Shown here: positions 54,321 to 63,481 of the stretch, one piece after another | How positions within the stretch are numbered: the first letter of the stretch is position 1 | How the letters are laid out: each line of letters starts with the position of its first letter | NCBI RefSeq assembly: GCF_004354085.1 | Contig: NZ_SMSE01000001.1 | Location: forward strand, 667,335-731,334 | From: Seongchinamella unica | GTDB lineage: Bacteria; Pseudomonadota; Gammaproteobacteria; Pseudomonadales; Halieaceae | Reading direction: 5' to 3' | DNA length: 64,000 bases | Translations under genes and position numbers: made by a program | The notes under the pieces: model-generated | What the model saw: the letters and a program-made list of their open reading frames with translations, nothing else | The model's database searches: none | Told to the model about the DNA's origin: nothing

Positions 54321-55697
54321 TTAACGACAGATCAGCGTGACATTGCGGAGATCGAGCATCTCGCTGTCAACACAGAGCGATGTATTATTGAGTGCCTTCA
54401 GGGAAATTCCCGCGGTCCCTGACGCGTCCAGCACCACCTTGTGCTCCAGGCGCGGGATGTCTGCCACCAGATCCAGTTCACGAGGGACATCAAATAGTGA
54501 CGTGGAAAAAGTCACCCTCGAAAATCGCTTCGAGCGTGAAGCGATAGCCAGGGCGCCACTAAGGGTGCAGTCGCTCTCATACTTTGTGCACCATCGCTTA
54601 TCCGACGGGTCCAGCGAATCAATTTCCATCCGCATCACTGGCTGGGATTCAAAGGCGCCGATATCAGTGAGCCCCGCCGCAAACCGGGGGTCGCCCTCTC
54701 CACGTTGGTCCCATCTCAAGAGGCTGCCATACTGATCTATTGCCAGGGAATTGTCCCCCCAGTTTATCGCGGGATGTAAGCCAGTAATCGGCACCGTCTT
54801 CGTTGGGCCATTGTAGTAGCTAAGGTCCCCCAGAGCGGGAGTGTCCTGGATATATGGAATGCCACAACCAAAGTTAGAGCCAATGATGTTTTTATTTCGT
54901 GGATTATTTACTTCCGATGAAGAATAACAATCTTGCTCAGCGATATTATCTACCAACAGGCTGTTGCTGATGGCTGCGCTGGCCCGATTGTATACAGCGC
55001 CTCCATGCCTGGAGGTATTTAATGTCAACGTGGAATTGGTTACCACAGCATGTCCACTGGCATTATATAGCCCGCCACCTTTGCCGTTCGCCGCGTTATC
55101 AATAAGGGTGCTGTTAATAATGTAAAGCAGAGCACCGTTGTAAACTGCCCCGCCGTTGCGTAAGGCCGTATTGTTAATCAGTGTTGAGCCCGTTATCGCA
55201 AGCCTGCCCTGATTTTTTATTCCTCCACCGGAGGTCGCTTTTCCCGCCTCAATCGTCAAACTGTCTATTTCTACAGTCACGCCCCGCTTTATGTGCAAGA
55301 CGCGAAATTGATTCTGGCCATGCAGGGTTACACCACTCGCCTTCCACAACATACCCTCTATGTAACCGCTGATACGCAGGTTATCGGTAACTGTCGGCAG
55401 TGAACTTTCCAGATATATTGTTTGCGGTTCCTCGTATAAACCATCATCGCTATCGAACACGATCTCGTCGGCTCCGGGTGATGCATTGGCGCTTGCAATG
55501 GCTTCGCGCAGGGAACCCGGCCCCGAGTCTGCCAGTGATGTGATCTTGTAAGTATTCTGAATCTCGCCCAATTTCCAGTCGGGCAGAGACTGTGGATCAA
55601 TCCCCCCTGTAAAAAGGCCTCCCATGCCCTGGCAGCCGGACAACAGTGTAGCGATTGATAGGGCTAGCGCAGTTGTGGGTATTGGACGGGATGTCAT
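54321..55697 (-). CDS. beta-helix lipoprotein with CSLREA-like start
   Basis: A 458-residue predicted lipoprotein: signal peptide with lipobox LLSGC (Cys22). The mature part begins with YKITSLADSGPGSLREAIASANASPGADEIVFD, the pattern seen at the start of many right-handed beta-helix surface proteins. Parallel beta-helix repeats follow (SGGGIKNQGRLAITGSTLINN, GGAVYNGALLYIINSTLIDN) and a TDIGAFESQP block near 345. A second SLREA-like unit appears at about 365-400. The likely location is the outer membrane or cell surface; enzymatic activity is unknown. The gene looks more AT-rich than its neighbours. It converges with the preceding terminator region. Confidence 0.75.
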   Translation of the reverse strand: MTSRPIPTTALALSIATLLSGCQGMGGLFTGGIDPQSLPDWKLGEIQNTYKITSLADSGPGSLREAIASANASPGADEIVFDSDDGLYEEPQTIYLESSLPTVTDNLRISGYIEGMLWKASGVTLHGQNQFRVLHIKRGVTVEIDSLTIEAGKATSGGGIKNQGRLAITGSTLINNTALRNGGAVYNGALLYIINSTLIDNAANGKGGGLYNASGHAVVTNSTLTLNTSRHGGAVYNRASAAISNSLLVDNIAEQDCYSSSEVNNPRNKNIIGSNFGCGIPYIQDTPALGDLSYYNGPTKTVPITGLHPAINWGDNSLAIDQYGSLLRWDQRGEGDPRFAAGLTDIGAFESQPVMRMEIDSLDPSDKRWCTKYESDCTLSGALAIASRSKRFSRVTFSTSLFDVPRELDLVADIPRLEHKVVLDASGTAGISLKALNNTSLCVDSEMLDLRNVTLICR

Positions 55698-55914
55698 TTG
55701 GAAAACTCCTTCAAGGACGAGATCTCGATAGCGATAGCTAACAACCTCAATTCAGAAAGTTTGGTGCCAATGCCCCGAGCAAACCGCCGTTTGGCCTCGG
55801 GCTCCATATGACAAATTTACAATCGCTGCGCACAAAAAATGATCAGAAAAGTCCAGAAATAGGTTTACCAGACATTTCAGAATAAGTTAAAAGAAACCTG
55901 AAAGACTGCAAGGG

Positions 55915-56005
55915 TAATTTTGAAAAAGGCAAACCTTTCGAAAGAAAGGGACGCAAAGTCACCGGCCTAAGGGATCTGACCTAGGGTAGCGGGACCGCCG
56001 GAAGC
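55915..56005 (+). ncRNA. c-di-GMP-I riboswitch (GEMM)
   Basis: The aptamer is nearly canonical: GGCAAACC (55928-55935), a short stem closed by a GAAA tetraloop, GGGACGCAAAGTCACCGGCC (55948-55967), then the 3' part GGTAGCGGGACCGCCGG. These are the conserved c-di-GMP-binding and tetraloop-receptor segments of the GEMM-I class. A possible GAAGC/GCTTC hairpin follows (56001-56030) before the start codon at 56092 and may form the expression platform. It should make the downstream subtilase respond to c-di-GMP. The sign of the control cannot be read from sequence alone. Confidence 0.92.
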
Positions 56006-56091
56006 GATCATAACCCCTGCTGCGTGCTTCCTTTGGTCTCGCTATTCCGATGTTCCTGCCGGACATAACGAGAATAGTAGGAGTGGAAGTC

Positions 56092-57945
56092 ATGACAGCA
56101 GAAAAGAAACTCAGGCGCATTTTGCTGAGTTGGCTCGGCAGTACTTTGCCCGCCGCGCTCGCCCTGATGATATTCACCGCAACCTTGGTCTCTATTGCCC
56201 AGGCCAGACCGCAGGATATCGTTTCCTGGAAGGAAGGGCAGATTCTCGTCAAGCCCCGCGCCAATGTATCGCAAAAAAAATTCAAGCAAATCCTCAAGCG
56301 CAAAGGCGGTAAGTCCCTGGGGAAGCTACGCAAGCTCAATATCCACGTGGTGGAAGTACCCGTTAACGCAGAGAGCGCGGTCGCCAGGGCCCTGTCGAAA
56401 AACCGCAACATCGCCTTCGCAGAAAAAGACCGTCTTGTGCAGATGGCCGAGGTCATTCCAGACGATCCCCGCTTTGCCGACGCCTGGCACCTGTCCACGG
56501 TGCAGGCGCCCGCCGCCTGGGATGTCGCCAAAGCAAACGGTGTCACCATAGCCGTGCTCGACAGCGGCGTCGACAGTTTACACCCGGACCTGGGCATAAA
56601 ACTCCTGCCAGGCTGGAATTCAGTCAGCGGTAATACCAATACAGAGGACATCGCGGGGCACGGGACCATGGTGGCGGGTACCGCCGCCGCCGCAACCAAT
56701 AACGGACGCGGAGTGGCAGGCATTGCCTGGCACGCCAGCATTTTGCCGGTACGCGTCTCCAATTCAGGTACCGGCGCCGCCTATACCAGCGACATCGCCA
56801 ATGGCCTCACCTGGGCCGCGGACAACGGCGCCGATGTCGCCAACATCAGCTACCAGGTCTCGACCAGTTCAACGGTCATCAGCGCGGCAAAATATATGCG
56901 CGGCAAGGGTGGCCTGGTCGTGGTAGCGGGGGGCAATAATGGCCGGGACACGGGATTGAATGACAACCCGGCGCTGATCGTGGCGTCGGCGACAAGCCCG
57001 GAGGATGTGCTGGCCGATTTTTCCAACTATGGCGACAATATCGACGTGGCTGCCCCCGGGGTGGATATCCTGACAACAACCCTTGGCGGCGGCTACGACT
57101 TCGTTGCCGGTACATCTTTTGCCAGCCCCGCCACCGCCGGGGTGGTGGCGCTCATCATGGGGATCAACCCCTCCCTGAGTCCCGACGAGGTGGAATCGAT
57201 CCTGGAACAGTCCGCCGATGACCTGGTCGCCGGTGTCGACTGGCACCCCTACTACGGTCACGGTCGCATCAATGCGGCCGCTGCAGTGCAGATGACGCTG
57301 GATATCGGTGGTGTTCCGGCTGACTACGAAGCGCCATCTCTCAGCATTCACTCTCCTTTCAATAACAACACCGTCAGCAGGGTGGTCCCGGTGGATATCA
57401 CCGCTCAGGACAACGTGGGCGTCACTGAAGTGGCACTGTATGCCAATGGCCAACTTATCGGTGTTGACTATTCCGCGCCCTACCAGGTCGACTGGGATAC
57501 CACCCATGTATCCGACGGCCCTGCTATCCTCACGGCTCGCGCCTATGACGCGGCCGGAAACGAAGGATATTCGAATGAAGTCACCGTGCTGGTTGAGAAT
57601 GCCCCGGTTGATAGTTTAGATTCCGTGCCACCGACGGTGAACATCATCAACCCGAAAAATGGCGATACCGTCAGCCGTACAGTGACGATCGACGTCAAGG
57701 CCTACGACGACGTCGAACTCAGCCGTGTCGAGTTGTATATCGACGGGCAGCTTATGGCGTCAAGTGTAAATGGTGCACTGACTTATGATTGGAATACCCG
57801 CAAATTAGGAAACGGAATCCATGTCATTGAGGCCGTCGCTTCAGACGCAGCAGGCAACATCGCCAAATTGCCGGTAGAGTTAACGGTTGGAAAGAATGCG
57901 ACCAATGATTCCGGTTCAAAAGGTAACGGAAAGGGCAAGAAGTGA
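56092..57945 (+). CDS. secreted subtilisin-like serine protease (S8) with two Ig-like domains
   Basis: A 617-residue exported protease: signal peptide (about 1-38), an I9-like inhibitor propeptide (about 48-118), and the S8 catalytic domain (about 130-410) with an intact triad: D157 in AVLDSGVD, H190 in GHGTMVAG and S342 in GTSFASPATAG. The oxyanion Asn lies in AGGNNG. Two Ig-like domains of the kind PPTVNIINPKNGDTVSRTVTIDVKAYDDV follow (about 430-610), then a basic Gly/Lys tail. The ATG at 56092 has AGGAG upstream; the longer start at 56050 would lie closer to the riboswitch. The c-di-GMP riboswitch upstream suggests a role in the biofilm/motility decision. Confidence 0.9.
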   Translation: MTAEKKLRRILLSWLGSTLPAALALMIFTATLVSIAQARPQDIVSWKEGQILVKPRANVSQKKFKQILKRKGGKSLGKLRKLNIHVVEVPVNAESAVARALSKNRNIAFAEKDRLVQMAEVIPDDPRFADAWHLSTVQAPAAWDVAKANGVTIAVLDSGVDSLHPDLGIKLLPGWNSVSGNTNTEDIAGHGTMVAGTAAAATNNGRGVAGIAWHASILPVRVSNSGTGAAYTSDIANGLTWAADNGADVANISYQVSTSSTVISAAKYMRGKGGLVVVAGGNNGRDTGLNDNPALIVASATSPEDVLADFSNYGDNIDVAAPGVDILTTTLGGGYDFVAGTSFASPATAGVVALIMGINPSLSPDEVESILEQSADDLVAGVDWHPYYGHGRINAAAAVQMTLDIGGVPADYEAPSLSIHSPFNNNTVSRVVPVDITAQDNVGVTEVALYANGQLIGVDYSAPYQVDWDTTHVSDGPAILTARAYDAAGNEGYSNEVTVLVENAPVDSLDSVPPTVNIINPKNGDTVSRTVTIDVKAYDDVELSRVELYIDGQLMASSVNGALTYDWNTRKLGNGIHVIEAVASDAAGNIAKLPVELTVGKNATNDSGSKGNGKGKK

Positions 57946-58307
57946 TTGTGGCGAGTTCCGAACACTGCGGGTCTGTGAACGCTCAGGGCTCACCAGCACT
58001 CGGCCTCCGGTCGCCTTGCCACCTCAACCACTATGCGGGGGGGAGAGTTGCAGTTTGCCAAACCCGGCGACCGCGTGCAACTGACTGAAAACAAAGACAT
58101 ATTTCTCTGGCTGGAAATGTGGTCGCACACCACATTCGACTCCGCTATCCAGCACGCAATTACCAACCTCTTTCTTGAAATAACTATAGGGAATGTATTT
58201 TTATAAAGAATTATTCTATTCGAATAACTTGATTAAAGAATGATCAAGTCTAAACTTCATAACCAGAAGTTATTGCCTCACTTGGCGCGGTAATTTCAAG
58301 GGCACAC
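57946..58307. other. intergenic region after the subtilase
   Basis: 362 bases without a supportable gene. The right half (58130-58270) is AT-rich and contains a 10-bp palindrome TATTCGAATA at 58217-58226. No terminator with a T-tract was seen after the subtilase gene. Confidence 0.4.
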
Positions 58308-58646
58308 ATGCCGGGACCAGACGTGCGGGGCACACGCGGCATCGGGGTAACCAGCTGCGCGGAAGAACTGGACGAGGGTGATTTCGACGGTGACGGCGTG
58401 CTGGAGGAAATCCTCTGCTCCTCCGAGAACGTGATCAAGGTGCGCGAGGGCCGCAAGGCGCCCAAGTACAGCGACTACACGGCAGAGCTGCTCACCATCT
58501 GCCTCGACACCTACGACGACCTCAACTTCGACGGCAGCTGCGACGTCCGCGTACCGCTGTTCGACTCGTCTCTGGAAGACTACTTCTGGTAATGGAACAC
58601 CCAGGGCCGGGCACACGCCCAGCTGGTGTTCGTACCCATCCCCTGA
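58308..58646 (+). pseudogene. small acidic gene remnant with in-frame stop
   Basis: The reading frame from the ATG at 58308 encodes 94 acidic residues with a calcium-loop-like FDGDGVLEE and DDLNFDGSCDVRVPLFDSS, and ends at TAA 58590-58592. The same frame then runs on for 17 coding-like codons (WNTQGRAHAQLVFVPIP) to TGA 58644-58646. An in-frame stop also lies just upstream of the ATG. The protein reads like a C-terminal fragment of a larger secreted protein. No Shine-Dalgarno site is evident. It could instead be a genuine small gene of 94 codons. Confidence 0.35.
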
Positions 58647-58780
58647 AAGCGGGGTTACGCCTTCGGCGCCATCTTACAGGGCGCCGGCTTTGGCTTTCCC
58701 GGGGAATGGTCTGCTGATCACCGCGGCTGCGGCAGAAATTCACTAACAAAACCAGCAGCAGCGCTTTACACTACTGTCCC

Positions 58781-60319
58781 ATGCGCTTGCGATCTCTCCT
58801 GGTCTTTATTCCTGCATTGCTGTCAGCCTGCTCGTCTACCGACACCCGGGAGCCGACGGCGCGGCAGATACGCGAGGGCGCCTGCCCCGCCTCCATCACC
58901 TCGCTGGACCCGGGCAGTACCGAGGCGCGTTCCCGCTATGGTCGGGACATTTCCGGCGCTGAGCTGGCCGCCGCGCAGGCGCGGGAAATCCGCAACTGCG
59001 AAAGCCTGGTCGCGGTGGGCAATGTCGCTGCCCTGGGCACACTCGCCTCCTATTACAACGGTACCGGCCAGCAGGCCGCGCTGGTAAGCACCCTGGAAAA
59101 GTACGCCGATGCGGGCAGCAACCCGGCCAAGCTCCGCGACGCCGGTTCCTACCTCTACAGCGCCTACGCCACCGACCAGTCCGGTGTGCCCCGCAATGCG
59201 GACAAGGCCTTCAAATACCTGGGGCTGGCGGTCAACAACGGCAACGCTGCGCTGCAGCTGACCTACGCCCGGGAACTGCACCGCCGCGGCCTGCACAGTG
59301 ATGCCCTGCGCTACTACCGCAGCATTGCCGGGGCCGAAGGCCGCAGCCGGGAAGACCACTGCCAGGCCACGCTCAGCCTCTCCCAGCTCTATTTTGGTGG
59401 CAGCCCGGACCACGAGAACTGGAACCTGGGTTACTACTACTGGCAGGAGGGCCTGGCGCTGGCAAAGACCCCCCAGTGGGGCTCCTGCAGCGAAGACAAC
59501 TTCACCAGCCCCACCTACTCCGAGGAGAGCAGGCGAAAGCAATTCGTAGACCAGCGGCTGGTATTGATGAGCCCCGCCCAGAAGCAGGTGGTTGACGAGG
59601 CCAGGCGCGACCCTGCAAAGGGCCGCGACTTCGTGGCTGCCCTGAATTTCCAAAAGCCCCGTGGCGCCCCTGTCGCCACCTCTGCACCTACCGGGCGGCC
59701 CGCTGTCTATCTACCCGGGTGGCCGGCCTGGGCACCCGTGAGCGCCCAGATTTGCAGTCAACTGAAGTACTCCGGGGTCGATCGACCCTGGAGTGAAGTG
59801 TTTGAGGCCAATGCCCAGGCCATCTGGACGGTTGACTCGCGCAACGGCAAAAACCAGTCACAGGGGTCCGCCGTCGCGGTTTCTCCCACTGAGCTCATCA
59901 CCAACTGCCACTTGATAGAAAACCCCCGGCAAATTGCCGTGCGCCGGGTAGGCTGGAACCTCCCGGCCCGGCTCAAGGCCTCCGACCGCCAGGGCGATCG
60001 CTGCATTCTGGAAGTGGGCAACAGCCTGCCGGCCTATGTGCGCCGGGGGCGCAGTCACGCTGCAGTAAAGATCGGCGAAGATGTCGCGGCCATTGGCAAT
60101 CCCAAGGGGCTGGAAACCTCGCTGTCCCGCGGCATTGTCGGCCAGAAGCGTACCCGCAGTGGACTCAGGCTGATCCAGACCGATGCGGCGATATCCTCCG
60201 GGTCATCCGGGGGCGGGCTGTTCGATCGGGCGGGCTATCTGGTGGGGGTGACCACGTTCACCATCGCCGAGGGGCAGAGCCTGAACTTTGCGATTGCGAT
60301 TGATGAGTTTTGTCAGTGA
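58781..60319 (+). CDS. lipoprotein with Sel1-like repeats and a trypsin-like protease domain
   Basis: A 512-residue lipoprotein: lipobox LLSAC with Cys17. The middle (about 75-290) holds helical Sel1/TPR-like repeats (AALGTLASYYNGTGQ, DKAFKYLGLAVNNGNAALQLTYAREL). The C-terminal domain (about 345-512) is an S1C/trypsin-like protease with H377 in ITNCHLI, D406 in RQGDRCIL and S476 in SSGSSGGGL, so the triad looks complete. VGVTTFTIAEGQSLNFAIAI is the usual last strand pair. It probably works at the outer or inner membrane facing the periplasm. The ATG at 58781 opens directly into the signal peptide. A 7-bp hairpin lies right after the stop. Confidence 0.82.
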   Translation: MRLRSLLVFIPALLSACSSTDTREPTARQIREGACPASITSLDPGSTEARSRYGRDISGAELAAAQAREIRNCESLVAVGNVAALGTLASYYNGTGQQAALVSTLEKYADAGSNPAKLRDAGSYLYSAYATDQSGVPRNADKAFKYLGLAVNNGNAALQLTYARELHRRGLHSDALRYYRSIAGAEGRSREDHCQATLSLSQLYFGGSPDHENWNLGYYYWQEGLALAKTPQWGSCSEDNFTSPTYSEESRRKQFVDQRLVLMSPAQKQVVDEARRDPAKGRDFVAALNFQKPRGAPVATSAPTGRPAVYLPGWPAWAPVSAQICSQLKYSGVDRPWSEVFEANAQAIWTVDSRNGKNQSQGSAVAVSPTELITNCHLIENPRQIAVRRVGWNLPARLKASDRQGDRCILEVGNSLPAYVRRGRSHAAVKIGEDVAAIGNPKGLETSLSRGIVGQKRTRSGLRLIQTDAAISSGSSGGGLFDRAGYLVGVTTFTIAEGQSLNFAIAIDEFCQ

Positions 60320-60325
60320 GACAAA

Positions 60326-60343
60326 GGGCGCCTAGTGGCGCCC
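60326..60343 (+). terminator. hairpin after the Sel1-protease gene
   Basis: GGGCGCC (60326-60332), loop TAGT, GGCGCCC (60337-60343): a perfect 7-bp stem six bases after the stop codon, followed by TCTGG and no T-tract. A weak terminator or part of the adjoining REP element. Confidence 0.45.
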
Positions 60344-60346
60344 TCT

Positions 60347-60580
60347 GGATTCCCGCTTTCGCGGGAATGACGGCGTGGGGGCCGGGAATGACGGCGTGGG
60401 GCCCGGGAATGACGGCGTGGGGCCCGGGAATGACGGCGTGGGGCCCGGGAATGACGGCGTGGGGCCCGGGAATGACGGCATGGGGCCCGGGAATGACGGC
60501 GTGGGGCCCGGGAATGACGGCATGGGGGCCGGGAATGACGGCATGGGGGCCGGGAATGACGGCATGGGGGCCGGGATGGT
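60347..60580. repeat. REP palindrome expanded into a 21-bp tandem array
   Basis: An 8-bp perfect hairpin, ATTCCCGC-TTTC-GCGGGAAT (60349-60368), of the common GGATTCCCGC...GCGGGAATGACGG type, is followed by a tandem array of its right arm. GGGAATGACGGCGTGGGGCC-like units start every 21 bases from 60363 to 60552 (ten copies), with a decayed eleventh at 60573. Since 21 is divisible by three, long open frames occur on both strands, but these are artefacts. The array ends ten bases from the stop of the TolC-OmpA gene. Confidence 0.9.
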
Positions 60581-60589
60581 GGACCTGGC

Positions 60590-62485
60590 CTACTGGGCCA
60601 CGTCCATCACCAGTTCGACCCGGCGATTCTGGGCACGGCCCTCGGCGGTGTCGTTGCTGGCGATGGGGTAATCCTCACCGCGGCCGATAGCCACCAGTTG
60701 CTCTTCCGGAATACCGTGATCGTTGATCAGCATATCCCGCACCGCGTTGGCCCGGCGCTCTGACAACCACTGGTTATAGGCGTTTTCACCGCTTGAATCG
60801 GTGTGTCCTTCCACCGTGGCGCGCACCCCGGCATTTTCCCGCAGTACCTCGGCCGCCCTGGCGATTTCAGCGTCATAGGCGGATGAGATGACCGAGGAAT
60901 TGAACTCGAACTGCACGTCCACTTCCAGCGAAACCATATCGCCACCGACCGCACGGTAGCGATCACTGCCCGCAGCCAGGCCCGCCAGCGCAGCGGCGGA
61001 AGCGGCAGCGGCAGCGGGATCGGCAGTGGCATTCAGGCGGGCAAACAACGCATCACGATCCACGGCAGCCGGCACGGGATGGCCCTGCGGGCACAGCGCC
61101 TGGGCATTTTCATCGTCGCTGTCACGGCTGAAGTCCAGATCCAGTTCAGCGATTTTGTCGGCGTTGAGGCCGTCCATCTCCAGCGATGCCAGCAGCAGTC
61201 CCATATTGGACAGGGTCTTGGCCTGGGCAACGCCAAGGTCAGTCACCGCGCTGGCGTGGGCCCGCTGGGTGTCGAAGTATTCATTCTGGGAGTCCAACAG
61301 GTCCAGCAGGGTACGCTGGCCAATGTCGAACTGGTCGCGATAGGCGCGGCGGGTTTTGTCCTGGGAAATCAGGTTACGCTGCAACACCTCGACCTGGCGC
61401 TCCAGTGCTTCCACATTGTTAAACGCAATGGTCACTTCCTGGCGCACGTTCAAACAGGCCTGCTTGCGCTCTTCAATGGCAGCGTTGTACAGGTTGTAGT
61501 ACTCCCGCTTGCGGGCGCTGTCGGAACCACCGCGGAACAGGTTGTAGGAAACCACCACCTCGATGGCTTCCTCGTCAAAGCGCCCGTCAATACCGTCGGT
61601 ATCGTGCTCCACCTCGTTGCGGTAGCGCAGGTCAAGACGCGGCATCATCGGCGCGTTGGTGGCGTTCAGGGACTCCTGCGCGGACCGCAGATTTTCAATA
61701 GCTGAATTGATCACCGGGCTGCGCTGGAAGGCCAGTTCCAACGCTCTTTCCCGTAACTCAGGAATTTGGCCCGTTGGCAGGGTGGGCAGGGCCAGGTCAT
61801 CTCCCGGCATGCTGTTAACAATCCGGTGGAAACGGGTCATGACGTCATGCAGATTGGTAATCTCGGTGACCAGGTTGGACTCGGCCAGGGCAATACGGGC
61901 CGAAGCCTGCTCGAGATCAACCCCCTGGCTGACACCGCCGCCGGTTCGCTCGGCGATTTTGTCATAGACGTTCTTGTGGACGATGTAGTTTTCTTCGGCG
62001 AACTTCACCAGGTTCTGGTATTTCACGGTGTCCAGGTAGGCCTGGGCGGCCTCCAGAGCCACTTCCTCAGAGGCACGCTTGAAGTCATAGTAGCGAGACA
62101 ACTTGGCGAAACCCAGGCTGGCGACCCGGTCACGGGTGGCAAAGCCATCAAACAACATCTGGGTGATGCTGAAGCGGGTGGCATCGCGAGAGTAGTCGCC
62201 GAGGTCGATGAGCGGGGTATCCCGCTCTTCACGGCCCCACTCGGAGTAAAGGTCGACGCTGGGCAGGTAACCGCCACGGGCACCGCGCTCTGCCTCCCGG
62301 GTGGCCTCAAAGTTATACCAGTCGGCATTGACCCGGGGGCTGGTCAGTACGCCCTGGGTCACCGCCGTTTTAAAATCCGTAACCGTATCCATGCCCACCG
62401 GCACCTGGCTCTGGCCAAACACCGACGCGGCTGCCGCCCCGATTGCGACCGCAACTGCGGTCAACTTGAATTGTTTTCGTTTCAT
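60590..62485 (-). CDS. TolC-family outer-membrane channel fused to an OmpA domain
   Basis: A 631-residue protein: signal peptide (1-24, ending SVFGQ) and a TolC/AggA-type channel protomer (about 35-460) with the duplicated helical hairpins (ALELAFQRSPVINSAIENLRSAQESL; YRDQFDIGQRTLLDLLDSQNEYF). A low-complexity Ala-rich linker (about 485-510) leads to a C-terminal OmpA-like peptidoglycan-binding domain (about 520-631, VQFEFNSS, VEGHTDSSGENAYNQWLSERRA, NRRVELVM). It probably forms the outer-membrane channel of the type I secretion system for a LapA-like adhesin, anchored to the cell wall. The ATG at 62485 has AGGGA about eight bases upstream; the longer TTG start is not supported. It is divergent from lapG. 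Confidence 0.9.
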   Translation of the reverse strand: MKRKQFKLTAVAVAIGAAAASVFGQSQVPVGMDTVTDFKTAVTQGVLTSPRVNADWYNFEATREAERGARGGYLPSVDLYSEWGREERDTPLIDLGDYSRDATRFSITQMLFDGFATRDRVASLGFAKLSRYYDFKRASEEVALEAAQAYLDTVKYQNLVKFAEENYIVHKNVYDKIAERTGGGVSQGVDLEQASARIALAESNLVTEITNLHDVMTRFHRIVNSMPGDDLALPTLPTGQIPELRERALELAFQRSPVINSAIENLRSAQESLNATNAPMMPRLDLRYRNEVEHDTDGIDGRFDEEAIEVVVSYNLFRGGSDSARKREYYNLYNAAIEERKQACLNVRQEVTIAFNNVEALERQVEVLQRNLISQDKTRRAYRDQFDIGQRTLLDLLDSQNEYFDTQRAHASAVTDLGVAQAKTLSNMGLLLASLEMDGLNADKIAELDLDFSRDSDDENAQALCPQGHPVPAAVDRDALFARLNATADPAAAAASAAALAGLAAGSDRYRAVGGDMVSLEVDVQFEFNSSVISSAYDAEIARAAEVLRENAGVRATVEGHTDSSGENAYNQWLSERRANAVRDMLINDHGIPEEQLVAIGRGEDYPIASNDTAEGRAQNRRVELVMDVAQ

Positions 62486-62758
62486 GACGCTAATCCCTAA
62501 TGGCAATTGTCCCGATCCGCCTCCGCTGGGCCAAAGGCGGCTCTCACGCTCCTTGTGGTGGATTTTCCACAGCGTTAACTATAAGCGAACCTGTGCCTGA
62601 TCCACGTTTTCTTATAGAAAACTATGAACCGGGTCACACTTCCAGTCAGGTATATGCCCCATTTGGTATAAATCCGCCCCCAGCTAGTAACAAAGTAGTC
62701 TAATATTGCCATTCGTCCAGCTGGTTGTCGCAGGCTGCGGAGAAATACCAAAAAGCAA

Positions 62759-63457
62759 ATGAGAATGTTTAACCGCTGGGGGCAGGGACACATTTTTTTC
62801 AGGCAGATCTGCGCCGCGGCTGCCGCGTTCCTCTTTTTCGCCACCCTGGTCTGGGGCCAGCTGGACCTCGACCGGATGCGCGCCCTGGCCCTGCAGCGCT
62901 ATGGCCAGGACACCGCCAGCCTGGTGGACGAATGGTATGCCACCATCGAAACCATGCGCAGTCAGCCGGACGAACTCAAACTGGACACCGCCAACAAGTT
63001 TTTCAACCAGCGGATTCGCTGGGTACAGGACCCGGAGGCCTGGGGCCAGAAGGACTACTGGGCGACCCCGCTGGAGACCATGGGCAAAGGCATGGGTGAC
63101 TGTGAAGACTTCGCGATTGCCAAGTACGCCATGCTGGTGCTGGCCGGCATGGACATCAACAAGCTGCGTATCACCTACGTCAAAGCGCAGATAGGTGGAC
63201 CCGACAGCACGATTCACGCGGCGCATATGGTGCTGGCCTACTATCCCGAGCCCTCCGCCGTACCCGACATTCTCGACAACCTGATTACCGATATTTATCC
63301 CGCCAGCAAGCGCACAGACCTCACCCCGGTGTACGGCTTTAACAGCCGCGGACTCTGGGTGGGCGGCGCGGCCACCCCGGCCACCAACAATCCCGGTGCT
63401 AAACTCTCCCGCTGGAGAGACGTGCTGCAGCGGGCCGCAAACGAAGGTCTGGGGTAA
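62759..63457 (+). CDS. lapG: LapG-like periplasmic cysteine protease
   Basis: A 232-residue transglutaminase-like cysteine proteinase with a signal peptide (about 14-33). The catalytic Cys115 lies in GMGDCEDFAIAKY, His156 in HAAHMVLAYY and Asp173 in DILDNLI, as in LapG. LapG cuts the N-terminal retention module of LapA-type adhesins when c-di-GMP is low, releasing cells from the biofilm. LapD, encoded 24 bases downstream, holds LapG when c-di-GMP is high. Start codon 62759 or the second ATG at 62765 are both possible; no strong Shine-Dalgarno site was seen. The adhesin itself is not in the window. Confidence 0.9.
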   Translation: MRMFNRWGQGHIFFRQICAAAAAFLFFATLVWGQLDLDRMRALALQRYGQDTASLVDEWYATIETMRSQPDELKLDTANKFFNQRIRWVQDPEAWGQKDYWATPLETMGKGMGDCEDFAIAKYAMLVLAGMDINKLRITYVKAQIGGPDSTIHAAHMVLAYYPEPSAVPDILDNLITDIYPASKRTDLTPVYGFNSRGLWVGGAATPATNNPGAKLSRWRDVLQRAANEGLG

Positions 63458-63481
63458 ACGCCATGAGCAACGGAGCCTGAT

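Noticed and set aside
60363-60580. Possible CRISPR array
   Set aside because: The units are contiguous 21-bp repeats with no unique spacers, and no cas genes lie nearby.
60310-60690. Open frame encoding GMTAWGP repeats, and a similar one on the minus strand
   Set aside because: Product of the 21-bp tandem array, whose unit length is divisible by three; no start context and no homologous protein known to me.
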